Assembly (NCBI RefSeq): GCF_002940685.1
Contig: NZ_PNFP01000016.1
Location: 141,636-205,635, forward strand
Direction: 5' to 3'
DNA: 64,000 nucleotides
Source of the DNA: Ensifer adhaerens
GTDB lineage: Bacteria; Pseudomonadota; Alphaproteobacteria; Rhizobiales; Rhizobiaceae
The notes below the pieces were generated by a model. It made no database searches and was not told the origin of the DNA. It saw nothing but the letters and a program-made list of their open reading frames with translations. Both the position numbers and the translations under genes were made by a program. Positions 45,253-53,661 of the stretch are shown in pieces. The stretch's first letter is position 1. Each line of letters starts with the position of its first letter.

Positions 45253-46110
45253 GTGGCACAGCGCATCCTGAAGCTGCTGCGCAGCGACGAGCTCAGACGC
45301 TCGAAATCGGACAAGCTCATCGCCAACTACATCGAGCGCAATCTCGCGGAGATCCCGTTCGAGACCGCGCGCTCGATCGCGACGCGTCTCGAGGTCTCGC
45401 CGATGACGGTCGGCCGTTATCTCCGGCGAATGGGTTTCGACGGTCTCGACGAGTTGAAGCACGCGCTCAGGCGCGACGGCTCCAACAATCCCGCCTGGCA
45501 GGTCAAGGGCTCGGTCGGGCGGCTGCGGGAGGACAATCGCGAGGGCAAGCTGCTGGCCGGCCTGATCCAGCAGCAGGTCGACAATCTCGGCATGATCTAC
45601 GAGCTGACGACGGCGCCGGAATGGCAGCAGGCGATCGAGGCGCTGATCGCTGCCAGCGAAGTCTATGTCGCCGCCTACCAGAACGTTCGCGGCATCGCGC
45701 AATACTTTGCCAGCCAACTGTCCTACACCCGGCCGCGTGTTCAGTTTGTCGATGGTCTCAACGGCACCTATGCCGAACTGCTCGACGGTTCCGTCGAGGG
45801 GCGCGTGCTGTTCCTGCACGATGTTCGCCGGTTTGCCGCCAAGGCGCGCCCGCTTGCCGAGGAAGCCCGCCGCGCCGGCGTCAAGGTCATCCTCTTCACC
45901 GACGAGTTCTGCCCCTGGGCGCCCGAGGTTTCCGACATCTGCCTCGTCGTGCCCGGCTCGCATGGTCCGCTCTGGGACGGAGCCGCGACGACGGTCGCTG
46001 TCATGGACCTGCTGTTGAGCAACATTATCGTCGTGCTCGGCGACGAGGTCGGCGAACGTGTCGCCCAATTGACCCGACTACAGAACGTCTTCGGCGATTT
46101 CGAGGACTAG
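45253..46110 (+). CDS. RpiR-family transcriptional regulator
   Basis: A regulator of about 285 residues with an N-terminal helix-turn-helix of the RpiR type (SKSDKLIANYIERNLAEIPFETARSIATRLEVSPMTVGRYLRRMGFDG) and a C-terminal SIS sugar-isomerase-like domain (about 120-270). It lies 74 nt after the binding-protein gene on the same strand and probably controls the whole importer locus, despite the SIS domain usually binding phosphorylated sugars. GTG at 45253 is chosen because GGGAGGGG precedes it; ATG at 45241 is the alternative. Confidence 0.85.
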   Translation: MAQRILKLLRSDELRRSKSDKLIANYIERNLAEIPFETARSIATRLEVSPMTVGRYLRRMGFDGLDELKHALRRDGSNNPAWQVKGSVGRLREDNREGKLLAGLIQQQVDNLGMIYELTTAPEWQQAIEALIAASEVYVAAYQNVRGIAQYFASQLSYTRPRVQFVDGLNGTYAELLDGSVEGRVLFLHDVRRFAAKARPLAEEARRAGVKVILFTDEFCPWAPEVSDICLVVPGSHGPLWDGAATTVAVMDLLLSNIIVVLGDEVGERVAQLTRLQNVFGDFED

Positions 46111-46375
46111 GTCCTGACGGGTTGATGGCGTGTAGCTGACATCACCCAATTCGCCAGCTATCGAGATTGGTGCTGGGAGGGCGGGAGAAACCCCTCTGCT
46201 CTTCTTGGAGCCCCAGCTGATCCCCTCGCCAAGTCTTCATCTCCCGGCTTGACTAAGAGCACCATCTGCGTAGCTCCATCGGTTCAGTCATGCAAGTTTT
46301 GGGCGCGCGACCCAATGGGCACTCCAGAACGAGCGTGCCGCGTATTTCGGTCGGGCAGGGAGGTTCGGGGAGCAC
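46111..46375. other. Intergenic region between convergent RpiR and CodA-like genes
   Basis: 265 bp without a supported gene. The base composition is less GC-rich than the flanks. Short open frames run into the 3' part of the next gene on the other strand and have no domain. No strong hairpin or repeat was seen. Confidence 0.4.
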
Positions 46376-47674
46376 TCAAGGCGCCGGCGTCTGTGGGATG
46401 TCGTCCAGTCCGATATCGATCGAGGCCGGCCGGCCGTCGAGAAAGAGTTCGCCGATGCGCGGTGCCGTGCGGGCGATGATCTTGCCGGCCTTGATGACGA
46501 AGAGCCGGTTGGGCTTCAGCCGCAGGGCCTCGCTCACGTCGGCGGCCTGCAGCAGCACCAGATCGGCCTTGCAGCCGACGGCGAGGCCATAACCTTCAAG
46601 TCCCATGGTCTTTGCCGAATTCACGGTGATGGCGTCGAAGATCTTCTGCTTGTCGTCGATGCCGCCCATCTGTGTGACGTGGATCGCCATGTGAGCCACT
46701 TCCAGCATGTCGCCCGACCCCATCGAGTACCAGGGATCCATGACGCAGTCGTGGCCGAAGGAGACGTTGAGGCCGGCCGCCATCAACTCTCTCACCCGCG
46801 TCATGCCGCGCCGCTTCGGATAGGTGTCGTGGCGGCCCTGCAACATGATGTTGATCAGCGGATTGGGAATGACGTTGATCCGGGCTTCCGCCATCAGCGG
46901 AATGAGCTTGGAGACGTAGTAGTTGTCCATCGAGTGCATCGAGGTCAGGTGTGATCCGGCGACGCGGCCCTGAAGTCCGAAGCGAACCGTTTCAGCCGCC
47001 AAGGTCTCGATGTGGCGCGACATCGGGTCGTCGGTCTCGTCGCAATGCATGTCGACCGGCAGGCCGCGCTCGGCGGCGATCCGGCAGAGCGCTTCGACGG
47101 AGCGGGTGCCGTCCTCCATCGTGCGCTCGAAATGCGGGATGCCGCCGACGATGTCGACGCCCATGTCAAGGGCGCGGTTGAGCGACGCCACGCCGTGGCT
47201 TGCGCGAAAATAGCCGTCCTGCGGGAAAGCGACGAGCTGCAGGTCGATATAGGGCGCGACCTTCTCCTTGACCTCCAGCAACGCCTCGGCGGTGACGAGC
47301 CGCGGATCGGAGGTATCCACGTGGCTGCGGATGGCAAGAAGCCCCTGGCTGACCGCGAGATCGCAATAGCGCAGCGCCCGCTCGACCAGCGCTTCCTTCG
47401 TCAACGCCGGGCGCAACTCGCCCCAGAGCGCGATGCCCTCGAGCAGCGTGCCGGAGACGTTCATGCGCGGAAGCCCGAGCGACAGCGTCGCATCCATGTG
47501 GAAATGCGGATCGCAGAAGGGCGGGCTGAGCAGCCGGCCGGTGGCGTCGATCTCGTCGCCTGCTGTTGCGGCAATGGCCTTTTCGATTGTCGCGATCCTG
47601 CCGGCCCTGACGCCGACATCGAAACCCTGACGTCCGTCCGGAAGATTGGCGTTGCGGATGATCAGATCGAACAT
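46376..47674 (-). CDS. Cytosine-deaminase-like amidohydrolase (CodA family)
   Basis: A 432-residue metal-dependent amidohydrolase. Metal ligands are visible in PPFCDPHFHMDATLSLG near 52-68, in the catalytic MHCDETDD near 208-215 and in VSFGHDCVMDPWYSMGSGDMLEVAHM near 303-328. These match CodA, which converts cytosine to uracil and ammonia. Other members act on isoguanine, creatinine or N-substituted triazines, so the substrate is not certain. AAGGGGG precedes ATG at 47674. It stands alone, with a 129-nt gap from the TauE-type gene upstream. Confidence 0.85.
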   Translation of the reverse strand: MFDLIIRNANLPDGRQGFDVGVRAGRIATIEKAIAATAGDEIDATGRLLSPPFCDPHFHMDATLSLGLPRMNVSGTLLEGIALWGELRPALTKEALVERALRYCDLAVSQGLLAIRSHVDTSDPRLVTAEALLEVKEKVAPYIDLQLVAFPQDGYFRASHGVASLNRALDMGVDIVGGIPHFERTMEDGTRSVEALCRIAAERGLPVDMHCDETDDPMSRHIETLAAETVRFGLQGRVAGSHLTSMHSMDNYYVSKLIPLMAEARINVIPNPLINIMLQGRHDTYPKRRGMTRVRELMAAGLNVSFGHDCVMDPWYSMGSGDMLEVAHMAIHVTQMGGIDDKQKIFDAITVNSAKTMGLEGYGLAVGCKADLVLLQAADVSEALRLKPNRLFVIKAGKIIARTAPRIGELFLDGRPASIDIGLDDIPQTPAP

Positions 47675-47803
47675 GGTCGCCCCCTTGCTCACTGCCCATT
47701 GGATCCTGGCGAACACGCGACACCGATCCCGAGCGATGCCTTGTGATAGCATCGGAACCGGCTTTGCGGTCAAGCGTCGCCGGCCAAGGACGCGTGGAGG
47801 AGA

Positions 47804-48586
47804 TCACGCTGCTCCGTAGCTGCGCCAGAGAACATAGAGGCTGACGGAAAAGATGATGGCGCGGAAAATCTGGGTCAGCGTGTCGCGCTGGGTCGCAAGC
47901 CGGGTGGAGACGATGGTGCCGATCACGCCGCCGACGATCCCGCCGGCAATGAAATAGCCGGCGATGCGCCAGTCCACCAGGCCCGAGGCTGCGTAGTTGA
48001 TCGCCGTCGTCAGGCCGAAGGTCCCGACGGCGAGCAGAGAGGTGCCGACCGCGTTGATGAGCGGCATCCCGGTCGCGAGCAGCAAGCCTGGAACGATCAG
48101 GAAGCCGCCGCCGATGCCGAAGAAGCCGGAACAGGTGCCGGTCACGAGCGCCGTCAGTCCGGTCTTGCCGTGTGTTCCGATCGAAAGCGACTGCGGCGTC
48201 GCCGCCGTGTCGCACTTGACCTTCCGCATGGCGAAGCTGACGAACATCATCACGAGGCCGAACAGGAACAGCAGGCGCTGGCCGTCGATCAGCTTGCCGA
48301 GACTGGAGCCGAAGAAGGCCCCGAGGGAACCGGCGACCGTGAAGATCAGCGCGCAGCGCCACCAGAGATGGCCGCGAAGCGCATGGCTGATCAGGTTGAG
48401 ATAGGCGTTTGCGGAAACCGCGAGCGCGCCGGTGCCGAGCGCGGTATGGACGTCGCGGATACCGACCACATAGATCAAAAGCGGCGTCGCAAGGATCGAG
48501 CCGCCGCCGCCGATCAGGCCGAGCGTGAAGCCGGTGAGCGAACCGGAGCCGATCGCGAGCAGCATCTGCTGGAAGGGGTCCGCCAC
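47804..48586 (-). CDS. TauE/SafE-family membrane exporter
   Basis: A 260-residue protein with about seven to eight membrane helices. The duplicated TauE hallmarks are FTLGLIGGGGSILATPLLIYVVGI near 20-43 and TGTCSGFFGIGGGFLIVPGLLL near 147-168. The family includes transporters for sulfite, sulfoacetate and related organosulfur anions. It is the last gene of an operon with a persulfide-dioxygenase-like and a cysteine-desulfurase-like gene, which suggests sulfite export. Confidence 0.92.
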   Translation of the reverse strand: MADPFQQMLLAIGSGSLTGFTLGLIGGGGSILATPLLIYVVGIRDVHTALGTGALAVSANAYLNLISHALRGHLWWRCALIFTVAGSLGAFFGSSLGKLIDGQRLLFLFGLVMMFVSFAMRKVKCDTAATPQSLSIGTHGKTGLTALVTGTCSGFFGIGGGFLIVPGLLLATGMPLINAVGTSLLAVGTFGLTTAINYAASGLVDWRIAGYFIAGGIVGGVIGTIVSTRLATQRDTLTQIFRAIIFSVSLYVLWRSYGAA

Positions 48587-48592
48587 GTCGGC

Positions 48593-49468
48593 CTACCCCC
48601 AGACCGAGCCGGGAAGCGCGTCGAGCGGGATCTTCAGATAGCGCCGTCCATTGTCCTCGGCCGGCGGCAGCTCGCCGCCGCGCACATTCACCTGCAGCGC
48701 ATGCAGAATGAGTTTCGGCATCGGCAGGGTGCGGTCGCGCGCCTCGCGCAGATTGACATAATCCGCTTCTGTCTTCCCCGCGACGTGCGGGTTCATGGCC
48801 TTCTGTTCGGCGACCGTGCTTTCCCAGCGCGCCTCGCGCCCGCCCTGGCAATAGTCGTGACCGGTAAAAAGCCGTGTCTCGTCCGGCAGCGCCAGAATGG
48901 CCTGGATCGAACGCCAGAGGTCGCTCGCGCTGCCGCCCGGGAAATCCGCGCGGGCCGAGCCACTGTCGGGCATGAACAGCGTGTCGTGAATGAAGGCGGC
49001 GTCGCCGATCACGTAGGAGATCGAGGCGAGCGTATGTCCGGGCGAATGGATGACGCGGGCCTTGAGTTCGCCGATGCGGAAAGTCTCGCCGTCGGTGAAC
49101 AACCGGTCCCATTGCGAGCCGTCGCAGGCAAAGTCCGGCCAGTTGTAGATCGTCTTCCAGATCCGCTGGACGCCCTTCACATGCTCGCCGATCGCCGTCG
49201 GCGCGCCGGTCTTCGCTCTCAGATAACGCGCCGCCGAGAAATGGTCCGCATGCGGGTGCGTGTCGAGGATCCATTCGACGGTCAGCCCTTTGCGGGCAAC
49301 ATGATCGAGGATAGCGTCGGCATTGCGCGTGGCGGTCGAACCGGACTTCTCGTCGAAGTCGAGCACCGGGTCGATGATGGCGCATTTGCCCGTCGCCGGA
49401 TCGGCGACGACGTACTGGATGCTGCCGGTGCGGGCATCGTAGAAGCCGGTCACATCGGGCTTATGCAT
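48593..49468 (-). CDS. Metallo-beta-lactamase-fold hydrolase, persulfide-dioxygenase-like
   Basis: A 291-residue protein resembling the ETHE1/Blh group, which oxidises glutathione persulfide to sulfite with iron. The metal motif THPHADHFSAARYL lies near 69-82, with VIHSPGHTLASISYVIGD near 142-159 and FTGHDY near 202-207. It has no rhodanese or DUF442 domain attached. The ATG at 49468 overlaps the upstream desulfurase-like gene by eight bases (ATGCATAA), so the two are translationally coupled. Glyoxalase II activity cannot be excluded, but the neighbourhood favours sulfur oxidation. Confidence 0.82.
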   Translation of the reverse strand: MHKPDVTGFYDARTGSIQYVVADPATGKCAIIDPVLDFDEKSGSTATRNADAILDHVARKGLTVEWILDTHPHADHFSAARYLRAKTGAPTAIGEHVKGVQRIWKTIYNWPDFACDGSQWDRLFTDGETFRIGELKARVIHSPGHTLASISYVIGDAAFIHDTLFMPDSGSARADFPGGSASDLWRSIQAILALPDETRLFTGHDYCQGGREARWESTVAEQKAMNPHVAGKTEADYVNLREARDRTLPMPKLILHALQVNVRGGELPPAEDNGRRYLKIPLDALPGSVWG

Positions 49469-50954
49469 AGGCGCGCGCCTCTTCGGCCGTCGCCCGTGGG
49501 AAGAAGATGGCGCGGGCCGGATCGAAATCATAGTCGGCTTCGTAAGCCGGCGCGTCCGCCGCGAGCTCGGCGACGCAATCGAGGATGAACTTCACCTTCT
49601 CGTCCGAAAGCAGGACGCTGAAGTTCAGCCGGGTGAAGCCGGGCTTTTCGATTTCTTCGCCGGCAAGGATCGCCCGGCGGATCTCTTCCGAGTGGGCCGC
49701 GTCGATCGACAGCAACCGGTGAACGTAAGGCCCGGCGCAGGCGCAGCCGCCGCGCGCCTGGATGCCGAAGCGGTCGCTCAGCATGCGGGTGACGAGCTGC
49801 TGGTGCACATAGCCGCCCTTGCCGTTGCGAATGCGGAACGAGAAGATCGGCAACCGATCCGGCTCCTGCAGGCCGAGCAGTTCCAGTTGCGGCACGGCTT
49901 TCCAGGCGGCAAACGCCTGTCGGGCCAAGGCGCGGTTGCGCCGTTCCATCTCCTCAAGACCGATCGCGTGCTTGACGATGAAGGCCAGCGCGGCGCGGAT
50001 GTCGCCGACGACGTTCGGCGTTCCCGCTTCCTCCCGGGCCTCGAGGTTGCCGCTGTAATCATGGGCATCCGGCGAGACGAACTTCACCGTGCCGCCTCCC
50101 GGCCAGGTCGGCTTGTCGGCGGTTACGCTGTCGCGGCGAACGATCAGGATGCCGGAGGCGCCCGGTCCGCCGATGAACTTGTGCGGCGAGACGACGATCG
50201 CGTCGATCTCGGCACCCGTTGCCGGCGTCATCGCAATCGCTACATAGGGCCCGGCGCCTGCATAATCCCAGATCATCTTCGCGCCGGCAGCCTTGACCAT
50301 GCGGGTGATCTCAGCCACGTCGCTGGTGATCCCCGTGATGTTCGAGCCGGCCGACAGCGCGCAGACCGTCAGGTCCCGCGAGCCGCCGAGCGCTTCCTTC
50401 AGGAGAGCGAGATCCGGGCCGCCCGCCGGGCATTCGGCAATCTCGACGATCTCGGCACCGCTTTCGCGCCAGGGCAGGATGTTGGAGTGGTGTTCGTAGG
50501 GACCGATGATGACGCGGACGTTTTTGCCCGCGGCGACGGCCTCCGTGACGCCGAGCAGCTTGACCAGGCGGTTGATGCCGGAGGTCGCGCCGGAGCCGGT
50601 GAAGATGACGGCGTGCGCGGCCGTGGCGCCGCAGAATTCGCCGATCATGGCCCGCGCTTCCCGTCGCATCCGGGTCATGAAGCCCCCGCAATAGGAAGCT
50701 TCCGTGTGGCTGTTGGCGTAATAGGGCAGGACGTCGTCGAGCACGAACTCTTCGATGACGCGCAAGGCGCGGCCGGAGGCGACATAGTCGGCATAGACCA
50801 GTGCTTTCGTGCCGTAGGGACCGTCAATCCGCGCCTTCGCTCCGATGAGATCGTCGCGAAGGTCGGCGACAAGGTCCGGCCGGTTCAGGGACTGGCGGAA
50901 GCGGGAAAGCGGCGAGAGCGCCTCGCAGGGCTGGTGGACGGCGGACACGATCAT
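49461..50954 (-). CDS. Class V PLP enzyme, cysteine-desulfurase-like
   Basis: A 497-residue fold-type I PLP enzyme of the aminotransferase class V family. The PLP lysine is in VSPHKFIGGPGASGILIVRR near 242-261, and a Cys-rich stretch RGGCACAGPYVHR near 399-411 is placed where cysteine desulfurases carry their active Cys loop. It probably takes sulfur from L-cysteine or a similar thiol amino acid and passes persulfide sulfur on. ATG at 50954 is preceded by GAGGAG. It is the first gene of the operon with the persulfide-dioxygenase-like and TauE genes and is divergent from an Lrp regulator. Confidence 0.82.
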   Translation of the reverse strand: MIVSAVHQPCEALSPLSRFRQSLNRPDLVADLRDDLIGAKARIDGPYGTKALVYADYVASGRALRVIEEFVLDDVLPYYANSHTEASYCGGFMTRMRREARAMIGEFCGATAAHAVIFTGSGATSGINRLVKLLGVTEAVAAGKNVRVIIGPYEHHSNILPWRESGAEIVEIAECPAGGPDLALLKEALGGSRDLTVCALSAGSNITGITSDVAEITRMVKAAGAKMIWDYAGAGPYVAIAMTPATGAEIDAIVVSPHKFIGGPGASGILIVRRDSVTADKPTWPGGGTVKFVSPDAHDYSGNLEAREEAGTPNVVGDIRAALAFIVKHAIGLEEMERRNRALARQAFAAWKAVPQLELLGLQEPDRLPIFSFRIRNGKGGYVHQQLVTRMLSDRFGIQARGGCACAGPYVHRLLSIDAAHSEEIRRAILAGEEIEKPGFTRLNFSVLLSDEKVKFILDCVAELAADAPAYEADYDFDPARAIFFPRATAEEARAYA

Positions 50955-51054
50955 CTCGCTTACTCCTCGGAGCGGACATTGACAGCAATTGTAATCCCGT
51001 CCAGGGTCGAAAACTTCACCTATCTTCTGCGGTATCATCGAGGAATTGTGTCAA

Positions 51055-51537
51055 ATGATCGAATCGTCGCTCAAAATCGATGCTTTCGATCTGAACATTC
51101 TTGCCGCATTGCAAAAAGATTCGTCGCTGTCGCAACGGGATCTGGCCGAGAAGGTCGGCCTGTCGCAAAACGCCTGCTGGCGCCGCCTCCAGCGCCTGCA
51201 GTCGCTCGGGGTAATCCGGGGCTCGCACGCGGACATCGATCTCGATGCGCTGGGGCTGGATCTGACCGTGTTTGTGATGATCCGCACGCGTCATCACTCC
51301 AAGGAGTGGAGCGACGGTTTCCGGCAACATGTCGAGCGGCTGCCGGAGGTGATCGATTTCTATCGCATCGGGGGAGACTGGGACTATCTGATCAAGGTGG
51401 TGACCCGCGGCATGCGCGGCTACGATGGCTTCTATCAGAAGCTCATCACCAATTTCGATCTGGCGACCGTCACCGGCTTCTTCTCGATGGAGGCGATCAT
51501 CAACAACCGCCCGGTGGATCTGAGCCGGTTGAAGTGA
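51055..51537 (+). CDS. Lrp/AsnC-family transcriptional regulator
   Basis: A 160-residue regulator with an N-terminal helix-turn-helix (LNILAALQKDSSLSQRDLAEKVGLSQNACWRRLQRLQSLGVI) and a C-terminal RAM/ACT-like effector domain. It is divergent from the cysteine-desulfurase-like operon, and Lrp-type activators commonly respond to an amino acid and switch on the adjacent catabolic gene; cysteine is the obvious candidate here. ATG at 51055 is used over TTG at 51046. It is convergent with the RraA-type gene, with 30 nt between stops. Confidence 0.9.
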   Translation: MIESSLKIDAFDLNILAALQKDSSLSQRDLAEKVGLSQNACWRRLQRLQSLGVIRGSHADIDLDALGLDLTVFVMIRTRHHSKEWSDGFRQHVERLPEVIDFYRIGGDWDYLIKVVTRGMRGYDGFYQKLITNFDLATVTGFFSMEAIINNRPVDLSRLK

Positions 51538-51567
51538 GGCGCCGGGTTCCGGCGCCTCCACCTGTCG

Positions 51568-52260
51568 TCACATGACGCCGAAGCGTTCGAAGGCTTCGAC
51601 GGTGCTCATGCCCGCCTCGATCGCCAGGCGGACCTTGTTTTCGGTCTCGGCCTTTTCCAGCGCCAGTGCGATCGCTTCTCGCTCCGCCTCCTTCGGGATG
51701 ACGAGCACGCCGTCGCGGTCGCCGAAGAGGATGTCGCCCGGCCGGATGCGGATGCCGCCGATCTCGATCGGGATGCCGTAGTCGACGACCTTGCCGCGCG
51801 GGCCCTGGTCCTGCGCATAGGATCCGTAGCAGAACGTCGGGAAATCGAGCGCGAGAATACCGGCGCTGTCGCGGCAGTAGCCGTCGCAGATAGCACCCGC
51901 GGCCTTCAGCTTCAGAGCGCGCGTCGACATCAGTTCGCCCCAGACCGCGTAACGCGGCGACGAGCCCGAGCAGACATAGATCTCGTTTTCCTTGAGGCTG
52001 TCGAGTGCATGGAACATCAGGCCGAAAGGCTTGGCACTGAATTCCGAATGGCCGCCAGCCTCTGTCGTTGCGAAGAAATCCGCTTCGAGAACAGGCATCG
52101 CCCGACCGACGGCGACCATGTCGTCGCGCAGCGCCTTGATTTGCGGCGGCAGGAACTGGTGCTGCAGGCCCATCGTGTCGAGGATGTCGCCGACCACGGC
52201 CGTGAACAGCCGGCTGCGCATGGCGGCAAAGAGTGCGGTGTCGTCTTCAAAGCGTGTCAT
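51568..52260 (-). CDS. RraA-family protein (class II 2-oxo-acid aldolase-like)
   Basis: A 230-residue protein of the RraA/HMG-aldolase family. ICDGYCRDSAGIL near 126-138 holds the Arg-Asp pair used by the aldolase/oxaloacetate decarboxylase members, and ILFGDRDGVLVIPKE near 183-197 is the family signature. The true RNase E regulator RraA is usually shorter. It likely cleaves a 2-keto acid formed by sugar-acid breakdown. ATG at 52260 with GAGGGAAG upstream is used. It follows the UxuA-like gene by 8 nt in the same operon. Confidence 0.85.
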   Translation of the reverse strand: MTRFEDDTALFAAMRSRLFTAVVGDILDTMGLQHQFLPPQIKALRDDMVAVGRAMPVLEADFFATTEAGGHSEFSAKPFGLMFHALDSLKENEIYVCSGSSPRYAVWGELMSTRALKLKAAGAICDGYCRDSAGILALDFPTFCYGSYAQDQGPRGKVVDYGIPIEIGGIRIRPGDILFGDRDGVLVIPKEAEREAIALALEKAETENKVRLAIEAGMSTVEAFERFGVM

Positions 52261-52268
52261 GTCTTCCC

Positions 52269-53468
52269 TCAAGCCTTGTGCGCCGTGGCAGTCGCGATGC
52301 CCTGCATGACGCCTCTGATTTCTGCGAGACCCTTCAGCCGGCCGATCAGCGAATAGCCTGGATTGATCCGTTCCTTGCCGATATCGTCGGCGAGCAGGTG
52401 CCCATGGTCCGGCCTAAGCGGGATCTGCCAGTCCGTGCGTCCCTCGCGCACCCGCCGTTCCTGTTCCTGCATCAGTGCGAAGATCACCGCCGGCATGTCG
52501 GTCGATCCGCCGAGATGGTCGGCCTCGTAGAAGGAGCCGTCCTCCTCGCGCTGGACATTGCGCAGATGCGCGAAATGAATGCGCGGCCCGAATTCACGCA
52601 CCATGGCCGGCAGGTCGTTTTCCGCGCGCGTGCCATAGGAACCGGTGCAGAAGGTGATGCCATTGGCCGGGCTGTCGACGGCGGCGAGAATCCGCCTGAT
52701 GTCGGCCGGCGTGGAGACGATGCGCGGCAGGCCGTAGAGCGAAAAGGCCGGATCGTCGGGGTGGATGCAGAGCCGGATACCGACCTCTTCGGCGACCGGC
52801 ACGATCTCCTTGAGGAAACGCGCCAGATTGGCGTGCAGCCCGTCGGCGGTCACACCGTCATATTCCGAGAGGGCTGCCAGAAAGCTCGCCCGGTTGTACT
52901 GGCGCTCGGTCGCAGGCAGGCCGGCAATGAGGTTGCGCTCGATCCGGTCGATCTTTGCCTGGTCCATCTGGTCGAAGCGTTGGCGCGCCACGAACATCTG
53001 GCGCTCGGAATAGCTTGCTTCGACGTGGGGCCGCTTGAGCACGAAGAGATCGTAGGCGGCAAAGTCGACTGCATCGAACCTCAGTGCGTAACCGCCATTG
53101 GCCAATGGCTGCATCAACTCGGTGCGCGTCCAATCGACCACCGGCATGAAATTGTAGCAGACGATGCTTATGCCGGCGCGCGCCAAGGCGCGCAGCGTGT
53201 CCTTGTACCAGCCGATGTAGCGAGCGCTTTCCGGTGTCGCAAGCTTGATCGAATTGTGCACCGGAATGCTCTCGACGACGCTCCAGCGCATGCCGGCGGC
53301 TTCGATCAGCGCCTTCTGCGCCAGGATGGCGTCATCCGGCCAGGGCGACCCGTCATAGATGTGGTGCAGCGCTGAGACGATACCCGTGGCCCCCGCCTGG
53401 CGGATGTGGCTGAGCGGCACCGGATCGTTCGGCCCATACCATCGAAAGCACTCTTCCATCGTTCTCAT
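52269..53468 (-). CDS. uxuA: Mannonate dehydratase, UxuA family (copy 1)
   Basis: A 399-residue TIM-barrel metal enzyme that dehydrates D-mannonate to 2-keto-3-deoxy-D-gluconate. Family markers are [14 protein letters not shown] near 62-75, [17 protein letters not shown] near 104-120, [18 protein letters not shown] near 232-249, [12 protein letters not shown] near 297-308, and the C-terminal [11 protein letters not shown]. Length is as in E. coli UxuA. It is read divergently from the FadR-type regulator with three TTGTTGG-type sites between them. A shorter UxuA-family paralogue lies 5.5 kb away in the same locus. Confidence 0.92.
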   Translation of the reverse strand: MRTMEECFRWYGPNDPVPLSHIRQAGATGIVSALHHIYDGSPWPDDAILAQKALIEAAGMRWSVVESIPVHNSIKLATPESARYIGWYKDTLRALARAGISIVCYNFMPVVDWTRTELMQPLANGGYALRFDAVDFAAYDLFVLKRPHVEASYSERQMFVARQRFDQMDQAKIDRIERNLIAGLPATERQYNRASFLAALSEYDGVTADGLHANLARFLKEIVPVAEEVGIRLCIHPDDPAFSLYGLPRIVSTPADIRRILAAVDSPANGITFCTGSYGTRAENDLPAMVREFGPRIHFAHLRNVQREEDGSFYEADHLGGSTDMPAVIFALMQEQERRVREGRTDWQIPLRPDHGHLLADDIGKERINPGYSLIGRLKGLAEIRGVMQGIATATAHKA

Positions 53469-53497
53469 GCAGAACTCCTACCCACTTTGGTCGCATA

Positions 53498-53540
53498 TTG
53501 TTGGACCACGCTGATCATTAATGCCGTACTGGTCCAACAA
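53498..53540. promoter_or_regulatory. Two inverted 11-bp operator copies for the FadR-type regulator
   Basis: TTGTTGGACCA at 53498-53508 is the exact reverse complement of TGGTCCAACAA at 53530-53540, with 21 nt between. They lie 30-72 bp upstream of the uxuA start. A third near-identical copy is at 53625-53635. Repeats in the divergent region of a GntR/FadR-type gene are probably its binding sites. Confidence 0.7.
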
Positions 53541-53624
53541 TTCAAGCCTTGAAGTGATGATTTTGGCTCGAAATCATAATGCGCGACGAATTTTTAAGTT
53601 TTGCGCTTGACTGATAGCGCAATC

Positions 53625-53635
53625 TGGACCAACAA
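53625..53635. promoter_or_regulatory. Third copy of the TGGNCCAACAA motif, adjacent to the regulator start
   Basis: TGGACCAACAA differs at one base from the copy at 53530-53540. It lies 27 bp upstream of the regulator GTG, suitable for autorepression. Confidence 0.6.
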
Positions 53636-53661
53636 ATAAGGCATCGCAGGGAGGATGGCGG

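Noticed and set aside
46249..46479. A short plus-strand frame downstream of the RpiR gene
   Set aside because: No domain or good start, and it runs into the 3' end of the CodA-like gene on the other strand.
47166..49385. A 739-codon minus-strand frame spanning three genes
   Set aside because: It overlaps the CodA-like, TauE-type and persulfide-dioxygenase-like genes in a different frame, each of which has strong family signatures.
49692..51575. A 627-codon plus-strand frame across the cysteine-desulfurase-like gene
   Set aside because: Antisense artefact; it also crosses the divergent promoter and the Lrp gene in the wrong frame.
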